A DNA stretch of 64,000 nucleotides from Akebia trifoliata (GCA_017979445.1 CM030715.1:11648187-11712186); one strand, 5' to 3'; positions 35,941 to 48,129 are shown, counted from the stretch's first letter. Notes: generated by a model from the letters alone, not told the origin. Translations and numbers: made by a program.

Positions 35941-37869
35941 AAAATTTCGTCCTCGAAATTGAAATCATACCTTATTGAGCTTTGTCGCGATTCCACTAAC
36001 ACGACATAAATAAGAGACAACGCTTATTTTCGATTACCATCTATTGTTAGTCCCAAATCAATCTGATTTATAACTCGTAGACTTATGTCTCCCATATTCC
36101 GTCAACCCAACACATTCATTAATTAATCACTTTAATTCAAACTTATACTCCAACTAAACCATTATTTATATAACCACAAGATAACAATCAATTCACATTG
36201 TATCACTTCCCCACCAATATCTATCAACCACAATCCTTTCACATTTTCTTTATTCTTCATCTTTACTTCTCTCATTAATTACATCGTCTATTATGTTTTA
36301 CTCATAATTGTTATGAATATTACTCCCCCATTGCATAATCTTACTGCAACACACCACTGTCTGTATATTCGATTCAATATACATTTCTACTTATAGCGAT
36401 ATTTCCTCAAAACCTCTGTCATAACCTTTATAATTTAAGATCTTACTCGAGGGGATAAATCATACATCTATTTTCTCACAATTCCATTAAGTCCTCATTA
36501 ATGCAACATTTTCACAAGATTATTCTTTCTCACATTTTACATCGACCCACTTCCTTACTTATACTCTACTAAATCTTTTTAGGATGGATGTGGCACAGGT
36601 AGGTGGTAGTCGCTGCTTCTATGGAATCATTATCTTTATTTATAACGCTTTCGTTTCGAGGAGTGAAAAGGAGTCACGATCGGAGTCTCGAAGTGAGTGC
36701 TTGTCTGTAGAAAGAGTTGATCACGTAACGAGAACAATAATAATTAATTCTTTTACTGGAAAGCGATCGTGAAAAGAGAAAGCAAAAGAAGAGTTAGAAT
36801 CGACACCGAGGATAGAAAGATAAAAGGAAAAAAGACGATCTATCTTTTCAAAGGAGGAGAATCGATTCAAGAAGTTGTAAAGCAAGAGCTGCTTTATCTA
36901 ATAGTTCAGTCGTTAGGCCTCCCAAAGTTAAGCCATCTTCAATCGAAAAGAGAGATACGCTACTTCCTGTGTTGATATTCGAAGAAGTAGCTCTTGATAT
37001 GAAGGATATATAAGAAACACCTACTTATCTACTAGCGTAATAAATGAGTAATTGACTAGACTATTGATATAAAGACTAACGTACCAGCTGAACATCACTT
37101 GACTTTTCACACTTTACAATTATTCTAATACCTATTTTGCAAGTTCTTAAATGATCTTCCAAAAATCTTATTCTTTCTTCGCAAGGCCTCTCAATGGTAT
37201 AAATAATTTCATTACTCGATTCGTGTCAGTAGTTTCTAACTTTAGCAAGTGTGCAAACTCTCAGTGGAATTATATGATCTAGAGGAACTAGTGTTGAATA
37301 TAACTCCACTTTTTAATATTATAATTAAAAATCATTACTTCCAAAACTTCGTCGGAAATAGGTACTTTCTCCTAGGTCATAGCTCTTACTTGCGCCTGTG
37401 ATAGAGGACATTCTTTCTTGATATGTCCCACCTGATCAAACGCGTAACAATGTCAATGATCTTGTCTTCATAGATCTCTGTGGAGTAAGTAGTTGGAAGA
37501 CTAGGGTCTTTAGGCTCTAAACCTGCTTTGTTGATTCCTTTGGCCCTGTTGGCATCATTGGAGCTTCAACTGCTCTCTAACTCAGTGATGGGAAAACTCT
37601 ACAACTCAGTAATGGAGGAGTTATATATTATGGATACCTTGATTCGGAGGAGATTGGCCTTGAATACATCGACCTCTTGGTCATATTTGATTTGGGAGGA
37701 AAAGAAGTCTAAGGTCGACTAATTTGCCCCTTGGAGGTCTGTAACTCTATCTCTTCTCGTTTTATCTTTTACGTTCGATTTATCGTATCTCTTTAATTGG
37801 TAGTCTCAATCATTGACCTCCTGGCCCTTAGGTAGGGTTATAGTCCACTAAAGAATCTACGGGCCTTTT
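35941..37869 (-). other. non-coding interior of the gag-only element
   Basis: About 1.9 kb where a full Gypsy element would carry pol. It is AT-rich, with no pol motif on either strand. Plus-strand open frames of about 60 codons (36584, 36769) are charged and low in complexity and do not look like genes. Confidence 0.6.
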
Positions 37870-38980
37870 GCAAATCTGTTTGGATAAGTTCAGGCGCATA
37901 TCATGACAACCTAATGAATATCATATTATATTCGGCAATCGATAGATTACCCTGCACTAATCTCAAAAACTCCTAGTTTTTGATTTCTCGAGCAATCTCA
38001 AATATAAATCTATCAACAAATATCCTCTCAAATTCTACCCACTCAAACGATCCATCTTCCAATATATTCCTCTCAAACGTTACTAATGACTGGCATCCCC
38101 ATCCAACTAGAATATAGTCACCATCATCCACTGATTTCTTGGGTACTACATGACATTGAAAATCTTTCAAATCTTCAAAACCAGTCATTGACCTCAACCA
38201 GTTGGAAAAGTTCCCAAATCTCGATAGACGTAATCGTTGAAAATTATACAACCACATCCTTGGATTTACCTGTCCTTTGGGCTGGGGAATTCTCTTATTC
38301 TTCAAAGGCACGACTTTGTGGTAATGGTCTCTAAGGTTGAATAGTATTTCCATTTTGCAAAGAAGTCCAGTGCTTCCTCATTTCTTGGATTTAGTGGTGT
38401 GCCTTACAATCGTGGTAAGTCTTGTACCATCTCTCACTTTCGATTGCTAGTCTTGTCTGTTCGGGATGGCACGAATATGTTATCAACTTTATTTAAATCT
38501 GGTGGCCTTATTGTTCTTTCAATTGGTTTGTCTAACATCTTTTGAGGCACACATCCTTAATCGATTGATATCAACCCGAACATTATTCTCCTTTATATCC
38601 CAATTTACCACATTCGTAATATATCACAATTCTTCTTTTCAACTGATTTAGTGGTATATGTTGTTTCTTATAAATTTCTTCCATCCATTGAGTGGGTATG
38701 TCTATCATCTCGCTCCTCAAGTATGATTATTTTTCCTATGAATTTGCTAGTTTCGTAATTATTTGTCTCTTATTAGATACTAATTGTCTTCCTTCTATTT
38801 GACTTCGAGGTGGTGATGGTTGTGTTATTCATATTTCTTCTCTAAACTTGTCATGAGACTCAGCCACCTGTCCGATGAATGACATTAGCTGTGCCATCGG
38901 CTCAGTGGTCTGATCTAGAATTTGTCTTGTCTTCGTTACATTTCGGCCTCTACCTTGTCTATTCCTCTCGCTTGTGTTTA
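37870..38980 (-). pseudogene. gag remnant of the gag-only element
   Basis: The minus-strand frame 37973-38353 (126 codons) aligns by eye with the Tekay gag at 10871-11740: WLRSMTGFEDLKDFQCHVVP against the EEWLEESDKYL region, then DGSFEWVEFERIFVDRFI in place of FQKVFLEKYVP. Downstream, after a stop, it reads FLRLVQGNLSIAEY and YAPELI. At about 38940 an RGRN stretch and a helical region resemble the Tekay gag N-terminus. Stops interrupt it and no zinc knuckle was found. Confidence 0.7.
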
Positions 38981-39291
38981 TCCGTAATAAGGCACGTATC
39001 AGAATAAGGCCAAAACCACTCTTACGTAACTATGAATTTGTACCGTAGTTTGAAATTTAGTAATGGACCCCATTTCCATTACTAACAGAACAAATCAAGA
39101 ATCCTATCCTAGGCTTACTAAGCTCTATAGACTTCTAGACACAGAAGAACTCGTAATTCCAATACGGAACTACTAATGAGCTCGGATACCGAATTCCTAG
39201 TGACACTCTATGATTATCACTCTATTATCTGTGGTATCAGCTAACTCTTCAAAACATAGCAGATCAGTATCCCATACGGATCTAATACTAT

Positions 39292-39303
39292 GCTCTGATA
39301 CCA
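39292..39303 (-). promoter_or_regulatory. tRNA-iMet primer-binding site of the gag-only element
   Basis: The minus strand reads TGGTATCAGAGC, two bases inside the 5' LTR. Confidence 0.9.
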
Positions 39304-39305
39304 TC

Positions 39306-42300
39306 TGTGGCGCCCCGCCGAACGCTAACACAAATCTCTATGTCAGATCTCGAGGTATTATGTAGCACCTCGAAATTTCGGCATGGTCTCCTCTGTTTAT
39401 GTTAGCATTCCAAGGCGTTCAACCTGCACCTGATAAACGACATACAATCCTGCATACATATACGAAATATAATACTAGCGGAAGCTTATATATATGTCTA
39501 ATATCGCACGATATATCAGAGTGCGGAAGAAGAAAACTTATATACAGGATTATACAGAGATTCCTCACTCTAACAAAAGTCCTAACGCTCATAACAGAAT
39601 CTATAATATACCTAGACAAACTAAACCACTAGACGGATGTAGTGTAGCCCCAATACTCACAAGTGACGAACTCTGGCTGTCTATCTGACTCACCAGATGA
39701 TTCTCACTGATGCTCTATACCTGTCTCGTCAAACTTCAGATCTGAAACTAAAAAAATAGAGAAGGAAAGGGTGAGTAACAAGGGTTACTCAGTAAGGAAG
39801 CAACAATTTCTGCCAATAACCTCTCCTAACATGAACGAATAAACATATTGAATCATTTTAAAATAAACAAAATTTTACAGAAGAAAACTACGATTAACTG
39901 GTACATATAGCCAGGGATGAGCAACTAAACATTTTAAAACTCACATTACATCGATCAGCAGTACTCACTATAACATTCTCTTTTTATACAAATCTAATTG
40001 ATCAAATGGAAACAATAAACATTCATTTCATCTTATATATCAAAATAAGCAACAGATACATAATACACACTGGTGGAGTATTGGAATTAGAGAGTTGGGA
40101 TTCACGACTGGATCGCTCCCAGTCGGGACATGATGTTACAATTCTTCTCGGGCTTTTAGTTCCTGATTTTGTGGCTGGTCGCTGTTACCACCACGCTTGT
40201 TTGACCATTTATCCGGCTCAGCCTGGCCGTTTGACGTGACCGTAAGCAATGGGTCTCTTTTCGATGTGTCAGAACGTTCGACTACTATAGATTGTTAGTG
40301 ATCACTGACCAATCATCTTCGTCTATGCCTATCAGGCGTATATGTGATTCCCAAATATACAAACCATTCGTATACGACCACCTTTACATTACAAGTTCAC
40401 TGGTAAAGATAAGAAGAATAAACCCGGATTCCAGTTGTGACTCCATTCTCATACGCGTCCCATACCACGTATGAGTTTGGTGGTCCCTACCGTACATCCC
40501 AGGATAGTACACCACTTCGGATGATATGATGCACTATCCCTTCAGGCATTCACAAACTTTTTAACAGCTCACAAAATAGGTACATATATATATTATTTTC
40601 ATTTGAAAACAAAAAGAAAATTAACAATACAAGGTTGAGAATAGATATCCAGTTTCCTACCATGCAAGTGTGGCCACCCGGCCTAAAATAATAACATAAC
40701 AGAGCACCTCGCGCTAACAGAAAGTAAATAAACATGCAACCAGTAACATTATCCCTGGATATCCGTTCACCAACCTGCATACAACACAATAACGTAAAAT
40801 GCAGACATCACCCCTCGGGTGTGACTCTGACATTTTACCGTTTCATACCCTTTTTCCCTTTTTTCGACTTTTACAGTTTTCAATCTCTTCATAAAATATC
40901 CATTTTCTGATATTCATCAACTCAATATGAGTTCATTGAATATTAAATCACATTTTCAACTATAGAATTTATTTCTATCAATAATATTGAAAAAAAATAC
41001 AAATTTCATATCAAAACGGGGTCCGAGCAGTGCACAAGACCCAATTTTTGGCAACAACCCGTTAAAACACCCTACTCACGTATAATTATTAAAAATACAA
41101 TAAACATATCAAACATGCAATTTCTGGCGTGAATTTTTGAAATAACAAAATAATTCTATATTTTAAAAAAACACATCCAAATTTTTCGATAAAATCCTAA
41201 ATGCAATTTTCACAATCTAGATTACTAATAGAAATTGAGAGTTCCTTACTATCTCTAGGCGAAAGGATCAAAGCGTGTGCACGAAAATCGAGGCGATCAA
41301 CGCGGAAATCGAGACGGACCGAACTTCGAAATGGCTGATTTTTGAAATCGACCTGGTGGTTTTGAAGATCTCGATGTGCTCGTCTCTTCTCCCTTCTACG
41401 GCGAAAGGCGGTTTGACCCCGAAACCGATGAAAATCGAGGTCGAAGTTACGAAAATCTCCGTATAAAAATACGGCTGATTTTTGACTATACGGGGTGAAA
41501 AATACGAGAAAACGGAAGGAATTTGGTTGGGTTATGTAGAGAATGAGGCTGCGGGCGTTTCTCCCTTCTGCGTCGAAAGACGGTTTGACCCCGAAACGGA
41601 CGAAATCCGAGGTCAAAGTTTCGAAATTTCCGTATCCAAATACGGCTGATTTTTGACGATATTGGATGAAATAGAAAGTGAAACGAAGAAAGGTTGGGTG
41701 GGTTTTGTAGAGAACGTAGCTGCGGACCTTTTTCTCTTCTGCGGCGATCGTCGAAAATGGACCGTTTGCGAGAGATCTAAAGTGAAAAAATCGGAGAAAA
41801 AAAAACAAATTTTCGTTTTATATGTCTCGGCCATATGACGCGTTGGGGAAGATGAGTTATATAAAAAAAAATTAAATTTTTTTTTTTTTATAAAAGTTAG
41901 GACGAAATCGGTATTTCGCCTATTGTTTTGATCGACGATAACTTGGTCATTCGGTCTCCAAAACTGACAAACGAATATACTATTTCGCCTAATTTTTCGT
42001 TCCGGATCTAATGGTGTAGTCAATTTCTACAAATTATGTCTCCATCAAAAATTTACATTTTTGGCCTGACGTGACCCCTAAACTTGATGTCGTTTTCATT
42101 TTTGGCGATAATTCGACTTCATGATCTCCAAAAATGACAAATAAATAGTCTATGTTGAATAATTTTTCGTTATGAACCCAATGGTATGATCGAATTTTAA
42201 AAATTATTCCTCTAACAAAAAGTCACTATTTTAGCCTGGTCCGATCCGGTAATCGAGGATTTTGCAACTTTTATATTCGGACTCGCATTTGAGCGTGCTT

Positions 42301-42473
42301 ACATGCTAAACTATGTTTTTCGATCATTTTGAATCTAATGGTGAGGTTCGATTCCATTAAAATGATTAAAAACATCCTAAAGTTTTACTCCTAAATCCCA
42401 CTTTCAAGATTTTCTTAAAATTTCACTATTTATTTTTTCCTCGAGATACGAATTAAAATTTTGGGGTGTTACA
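39306..42473 (-). repeat. 5' LTR of the gag-only Gypsy element
   Basis: Partner of 32780-35923. It carries a 203-codon frame at 41197-41808 that is present, broken, in the other LTR. I treat that frame as LTR sequence and not as a gene. Confidence 0.92.
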
Positions 42474-42717
42474 CCCACCTCGCCTAGCCCGTCGGGTCCA
42501 TACCCCACCTCTTTCGGATGCACCCACTCCTCCTTCGGTTGCCCCCTTCAACCTTGAGTTTCGGTTGACTGCGCTGGAAGTAGGTCAGCTCCATCTGCTA
42601 CAAGGGCAAACTCGTCTGGAGTCGCGCCTTAAGAAGATGAACTGGTACCTCAAGACTCTTATTCGGGCCTGTGTACCAGGGCACGCCACCTCAGATGACA
42701 GCTCGGGTAGTGCTTAG
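42474..42717 (+). pseudogene. SIRE extra frame after pol, 3' part
   Basis: After the second CCCAC the frame resumes in the same phase as at 32779, since the inserted length plus duplication is a multiple of three. It has a Pro-rich part, then a helical, possibly coiled-coil segment (FRLTALEVGQLHLLQ, TRLESRLKKMNWYLKTLI), and ends at TAG 42715-42717. Confidence 0.7.
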
Positions 42718-43267
42718 TCTTTATAGTTGAATTCTACAGCTGTTTTCTTACTTTGTTGTGTTTTGTCGGGTTTCTTAAGTCATGAATTGTATTTATCTAT
42801 CTTCAATGCTTTGTACTGTTTATAATGAATCTATGTTTAATTTCATGATCTACTTTTCCCTTATCACTGCTATATGCACCCTCATTCTTGGCATATTTAC
42901 TTTTGTGCATCTTTGTTTCTGTTCACCCTGCTATGTTTCTTGTTATTTGTCTTCATTATGTGTTGGCTTTCGGGTGATTCCCCCTTTGTCAACGACTGAC
43001 AAAAAGGGGGAGAAGGCATCCCACCTGTGACCCAATGTTTTAATACATGCATATATGAATAATGCAAGGAGTAAGGGGGAGATATCTGATGTCTTACATC
43101 CTCTATCTGAAAATGTATCTATAATCATTTAAGAGTCTTACTATTTTGTTTTTGTATATCTTGTGTAAGACCTTGTTGGGCTCTATATGTACTTGATTAC
43201 TTTTACAAATGGTTTACAGTTGGTAGTCTAGGATTGATTTTATCTCGTAATTGACAAAGGGGGAGAT
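42718..43267 (+). promoter_or_regulatory. 3' untranslated part of SIRE with three polypurine-tract-like runs
   Basis: CAAAAAGGGGGAGAA near 43004, TAAGGGGGAGAT near 43072, and the terminal CAAAGGGGGAGATT at about 43254-43267, which abuts the 3' LTR. Only the last is placed to prime the LTR. Repeated tracts are known in SIRE elements. Confidence 0.75.
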
Positions 43268-44832
43268 TGTTAGTACCATATTTTGTCAATTCCAAGATTA
43301 GTCGTATGTTGTCATGTTGTAACTACTAGAAGATATTGTTCAAATCAAATGAAGAGTAATCAGCATGCATTACATCAACGACAAATCCGTAGTATATCAA
43401 AACCAACCAAGGACAAGGGACATCATCACTCGTGGAGCATCAGAACAAGTTATTATCGAAGCATCTTTTGAGTGTTCTAAGTTCATCCCAAAACCAGCTC
43501 AATCTCAAGGAAAATAGAGGCTGTTGGCAGGAGTGAATGATCTACCGTTAGCCACCGATAAAACAGAGTGGAACTCAAGGTATCGGTGGCAGAAGCATAA
43601 TCTTGACGGTTCCACCGATAGTATGGTCATTGGTTCCACCAATGAACAACTTGTCGATCCCATCGACATCCACCAATAGAATAAAGTGGAACTCAAGGTA
43701 TCGGTGGCAGAAGCTTAATCTTGTCGGTTCCACCGACAGAATAGTCATCAGTTCCACCGATGAACAACTTGTCGGTCCCACTGACATCCACAGCCAGAAC
43801 AAAATGAGAAAATATCTATCGGTGGCAGAAGCATGGTTCTGTCGGTTTCACCGTTATAATATTCATCGGTCCCACCGATAACTCTTGGAGGTTCCACTGA
43901 TAGAGCTACCGATAGTGTTCAACGATAACAATTTCGACCGTTAAGTTTGGTCGGTGCCATCGATGGGATACAGGTGCCACTGACTGGAAGCCGTTGAGTA
44001 CAGTTTCTATAAAATAGAAGCTCTAGGCTTCATTGTTCCTTTGATCAACAACTTTTGAGTTAAACCCAAGCAAATAAGTACATTTCAAAAGACTTAACAA
44101 ATTAAGAATAATTGTTAGGTGAAGTTGAAACCATGCACATCATGTTACTTCATCTGAGTTGATCAAGCTTCACTAACTTCATCCTTCAAGTAGTTACATT
44201 CTAACATCGAGCTAGGCGATGAGCTAAAGATGAAGGAAGTAGTGAAGAACCAAAGATTAACAAACTCACCTCATTCATCATAATTGTGAGTTTGTTTGTT
44301 TTGCTTTAACTTCAAAATACTCTTGTAATAGTTTTCTTGATTTCCTCTTCAAAATCAAACACTTGATTGAGTTGCGGACTCAAGTTGAGTGATAAAGGTT
44401 GCTGAGTTCCCGAATCATAAAACTCAGACATTTTGAGTGGATGTGGTTCACTCAATCTTAGGATTGCAGAATTAACCCGGAAAAAAATTCTGTGTGGTTT
44501 AAGGTGAACAAAAAACCTCAGTTTTAGTAAACACCGAAGAACCATCGATTGGGATTCTCTTGGGAGTGGACGTAGGCACAGTTGCTGAACCACTATAATT
44601 GCATGTCTTATGTTTCTCTCTAATTTCCTTATCTTCATGCAAATATGAACGTATATCATGATTGATTATTGCATGCATAAATCTTTTGTTCCATGGATGA
44701 TTTGGTGAATGCTTCAATAGAACGAATTCATTAAAAATTCAGCCACACTTAAGTGTTCACATTTAGAAAAAATTTTAATTAGTCCTATTCACCCCCCTCT
44801 AGGTCTATACATTGTCAAAGCCTGTAATTTCA
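43268..44832 (+). repeat. 3' LTR of the SIRE-type element (1565 bp)
   Basis: Partner of 24488-26026, with the palindromic motif array at 43535-43990. Followed by the TAATG duplication. Confidence 0.92.
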
Positions 44833-44837
44833 TAATG

Positions 44838-45057
44838 TGAATTGATTTATCAAATCAACTCTCGCAATTCCTTCAACTCATTTGATTACCTCCAAGCTTC
44901 TTGTATTATGGTTACTAATCGTATCTGCTTATATTCTTTCTATGTATTATCATTTATGCTCCAATTGGATTTTGCTAGACTTTGTTTATTTAAGTTTCAA
45001 TTTTATTTATTTGATTATTCATTTATTTAAAATATTATATTTTTACAGGTATTTAGG
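44838..45057 (+). other. intron-like AT-rich stretch before the RNase H1-like frame
   Basis: It ends in TTTTTACAG, a good plus-strand splice acceptor, ten bases before ATG 45058. I see no exon within it. Confidence 0.45.
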
Positions 45058-45342
45058 ATGATAAAGTTTTACGTCGTTTTTGTTGGAAGTAGACCTGGGA
45101 TTTACACAGCGTGGGAAGAATGTTACAAGTATACAAATGGATATAGGGGTAATTATTTTAAAGCGTTTGCGACATTTGAAGAAGCCGAGAGACATTTTTT
45201 GGCTTACAATCAACTTCACTATGGAAACCCAACACAATTACCTGAAGAAAGTCAAGGGCAAAAGAAGAAGTCACAAATTCTTGAAGAAAGTCAAGGGCCA
45301 ACAAAAGATCGTATAACTGCAAATGTCCGTTGTTTTATGTAA
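45058..45342 (+). CDS. RNase H1 N-terminal (viroplasmin-like) domain frame captured in the Mutator-like element
   Basis: The open frame of 94 codons starts KFYVVFVGSRPGIYTAWEEC and continues YTNGYRGNYFKAFATFEEAE. This is the hybrid-binding domain found at the N-terminus of eukaryotic RNase H1 and in plant viroplasmin-family proteins, including the aromatic and Cys positions. It binds RNA-DNA hybrids in RNase H1. After the domain comes a direct repeat (PEESQGQKK, LEESQGPTK). No RNase H catalytic domain follows. A splice acceptor just upstream suggests a captured internal exon of a host gene. Confidence 0.65.
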   Translation: MIKFYVVFVGSRPGIYTAWEECYKYTNGYRGNYFKAFATFEEAERHFLAYNQLHYGNPTQLPEESQGQKKKSQILEESQGPTKDRITANVRCFM

Positions 45343-46210
45343 TTTTTCTTTTTACTGTATTTATGGTTGTGTTAATGATGTATAAGTTTATCGAATAGAA
45401 GTTCATCTGATGTATAAATTTAGACTTGTAGATTTTTGAGCGACTACTTAATTTATTTTTGTGATATTTTTATTTCTCATATTATTTATTTGTAGCGTTT
45501 GGACTTGATGGCAGGTGATTGATAACATGACTATGATAAAATTTATCTCGTGGCTGAATTCCAATGGGATAACAAACTTGTTGATCTACTAAATTTTTTG
45601 CTGAACAATATGCTCCATATGAAGCAAGGCACGTCGTTGGTTTGTCCTTCATTGATTAATTAACACTTAAGTAGTGATAAAAAACTAATTGGTTACTTTT
45701 ATTCCTTTTCACTTTCTGACCCTAAAGCAATTGAACACAACACCTCCTTTTATAAGGATTGAAAGTACCAAATTTTGAAAGTACTTCACTATATTTATAG
45801 AGAGATTTTGTAAGCTTCTAATTTTATATATTATAAACGAATCAATTATATTCCATTCAGATCAAGAAATACTTTTAACTATTTTGCATTTCCATCCAAT
45901 CACCAAAATGATATAACAAGACATTTTTAAAATTCATGTATTCTCAATGAAGAAAAGATACAGAAAAAAGTAAAATATACAAGCTATCCAACTTTCTTTA
46001 TCAACATTATTACACGATGGTTTTGGTTATAGTGTTATATTACATTGTATGTTTCCTGACTCCTCATAGGGCGACTGATCATGCTCCATGCACTTGTCTC
46101 AAAATCTTTTAAATACATCAACCTTGCCTTTTGGGAAGAGACAGCACCCATCAGGAGTTGACAGAGCCCATAATCCAAATGATTTCCAAAATAAAAATAA
46201 CAATTCCAGT
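45343..46210. other. Mutator-like element interior without recognised genes
   Basis: AT-rich. A minus-strand frame at 46035-46210 follows the LTN1 fragment but shows no domain I know. Confidence 0.45.
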
Positions 46211-46360
46211 GCATGCTAAATGGAACTTGTGCTTGCAAGTCTTGCAAGCAAGTCGAGGAAGGCTGTTGTTAGTAGTGTGGATGGGGCACTCTTCAACACC
46301 CTCAAATTCCTTATCAAAGTTGTTTTTCCATGTTTGTATAGCTTCAACTAAGGCTCCATT
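46211..46360 (-). pseudogene. LTN1: listerin (LTN1) RING-domain exon fragment captured in the Mutator-like element
   Basis: A minus-strand acceptor TTGCAG precedes [27 protein letters not shown], then [20 protein letters not shown]. This matches the C-terminal end of the plant E3 ubiquitin ligase listerin, which tags nascent chains on stalled 60S ribosomes. Compared with the family, the residues between CPI and HTT (a zinc-ligand Cys and its neighbours) are missing as an in-frame deletion, and the remaining RING residues after the last HKFH are lost. It cannot form a working RING. Confidence 0.72.
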
Positions 46361-46409
46361 CTGCAATTCACATTAGCAAATCACTGTTGTTAGTAGTGTG
46401 GATGGGGCA
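46263..46409. repeat. 26-bp direct duplication around the LTN1 fragment
   Basis: CTGTTGTTAGTAGTGTGGAT and its following six bases occur at 46263-46288 (inside the exon) and again at 46384-46409 (upstream of the acceptor on the minus strand). Confidence 0.9.
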
Positions 46410-48129
46410 TTTTTTTGAGATGATGATGATAGTATATGTCCTTAGGAAAAATGATTTTTCTTGTATCCAGTACAATAAAGAAACACAATTCACATACAAG
46501 AGTGTCATTCATGACCATCATACGTACATGGCAACCACCAAAAGCTTTTTCACACCCAAGTTTCAAAAATATAGAACTTCAATCACATATTGGTTTTGGC
46601 CTAGAAATTGAAAGCAATCTAAAGCTACTCAAACTGATCTCTCAAAACCATTAAAGAGGTTGTTTCAAAAGAATAGGATATCCTTATCTGTGGCTTTTTA
46701 TTCCAACTATGTAATGAAAGAAAGCTGATGATTGACTAAAAAAGAAAAATAGTGATGACCCTGAATGCAGCTTGTAGTTGATATAAGATAAGTAGATAAT
46801 GTACTGATAATATGCTCAAGATAGATTTTTCTTAAATTTGAACGTCGACACTACATTTTGAGAGAGAGAGAGAGAGCTTAATTTTATTGATGCAATTCAA
46901 ATGGAAGTATCTTAAAGCAAATGTAGAAGACATATCTAATGCCAAATGAAAATAATGACACAAAAGGTAGCCATCACACATAAAAAGCTGTCATTCATCA
47001 TTAAGATTCTACCTCACTAAGATGAATTTGATCCATCATCTGAACTGTTTTATGAGCAGAAGAAAAAAAAATGTTGTTTATCAGCACAAATGTATAGAAA
47101 ATCTGAAATGATTATAAGTCTAAAGAAAAAATCACATACTATGATATTCAAACGCCTGTATAACAAAGTACCAGTGCCAGTGGGACACAATATGTCAGCA
47201 GGGATACAAGAAGGATACAGCTTGAATACTTTGTCAAAAGTAACAAAAATTATACATCAATGTCAAATTAATGTTCTAGCCTTATAAGAAGAAAAATAAA
47301 AAAGAGTTACTTTATGATAACCAGCAAGGTTTGCACCAACAAATGCCCTCAGTGATAACCACAAACTATCTGTCATAACATCTCTATGAAAATCTCATAA
47401 CCATTCGTTTCTGCTGCAATCAAAATCAACAAGCCTTAAGTCATATTTAACGAAGTGTAAGCTACATCGTTAGGTGTAAAGCTTAGACCCAAAGCTCACC
47501 ACAACAATAGAGTTCCAAGAAACATATTTGCTACTTGTAAAAACATGTAGTACATAAGGTATGAGTTGCAATGCACATACTATGGAGATCATTCACATGC
47601 ACAGTCCTAACTACCATAGAAGTCTACTTGAAATTGAAAAGCAAGACCATTCAAATAACCATCCCTTCAAGTCAACTTCCACCAGTGTAATCATTCAACA
47701 CAGTTTCTAGGTGGGCTCACAAGCAGGAATACAAGTGGGGAGGAAGTGTAGAATGCCTTGTTAAAAAAAACTTGGTTTTGTTACATCTAGGTAGTATAGT
47801 CTTTTAATACATTTATTTTTAGTATAGGTCATAATTCCACATCTAGTATAAGAAAATGTCCAATTGTCTAAAAGAATATAGTAAAGGCACAAAACTTAAG
47901 TGCATTACTGAAACCTTACAAAATTCCAAATAGTGGAAGAATTATATATCAAAACATACTTGATCCTTATCTCCTTCAATGTCCATCCATTGGCACTGTT
48001 GCAGCCCCTTCAATTTCTTGGTCTAAATCTTGTACTTCTTCGTTAACTGAAAATAATAAATAAAGAAAAAAAATCTTATGTCATATTTCAATAGATATAA
48101 ATGCATATTATCTTACAAACATTAATTTA
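46410..48129. other. Mutator-like interior with possible further captured exon
   Basis: Mostly AT-rich. On the minus strand at about 47316-47375 the frame DSLWLSLRAFVGANLAGYHK ends at a GTAACT donor-like site and looks conserved, but I cannot assign it. A GA run is at 46860-46876. Confidence 0.35.

Larger units (their letters stand above)
32780..42473 (-). mobile_element. gag-only Gypsy element (TR-GAG-like), nested in SIRE
   Basis: LTRs of 3144 and 3168 bp (32780-35923 and 39306-42473) start TGTGGCGCCCC and end GTGTTACA, with the perfect duplication CCCAC (32775-32779 and 42474-42478). The 3.4-kb interior has a primer site and a polypurine tract for the minus strand, but only a gag remnant and no protease, reverse transcriptase or integrase. 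It must have moved with proteins supplied in trans. The LTRs are nearly identical, so it inserted later than the SIRE host. Confidence 0.9.
24488..44832 (+). mobile_element. SIRE/Maximus-type Copia retrotransposon, plus strand, split by a Gypsy element
   Basis: LTRs at 24488-26026 and 43268-44832 start TGTTAGTACC and end ATTTCA. The 5-bp duplication TAATG is perfect (24483-24487 and 44833-44837). The primer site TGGTATCAAAGC follows the first LTR, and a polypurine tract precedes the second. Gag with two zinc knuckles, a Copia pol and an extra frame after pol are all on the plus strand. Excluding the nested element the length is about 10.6 kb, fitting the SIRE lineage. I counted about six differences in the first 100 bp of the LTRs, so it is older than the nested Gypsy. 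Confidence 0.92.

Noticed and set aside
36584..36975. Two plus-strand frames in the interior of the gag-only element
   Set aside because: Short and charged, without similarity that I recognise. On the opposite strand to the element's gag.
41197..41808. 203-codon minus-strand frame in the gag-only element's LTR
   Set aside because: Its counterpart in the other LTR (34669-35473) is broken into pieces, it covers the internal LTR repeats, and it shows no domain. It is best seen as a chance frame in GC-richer LTR sequence.
44312..44717. Minus-strand frames over the end of the SIRE 3' LTR
   Set aside because: They overlap the LTR, are partly mirrored in the 5' LTR, and have no domain.
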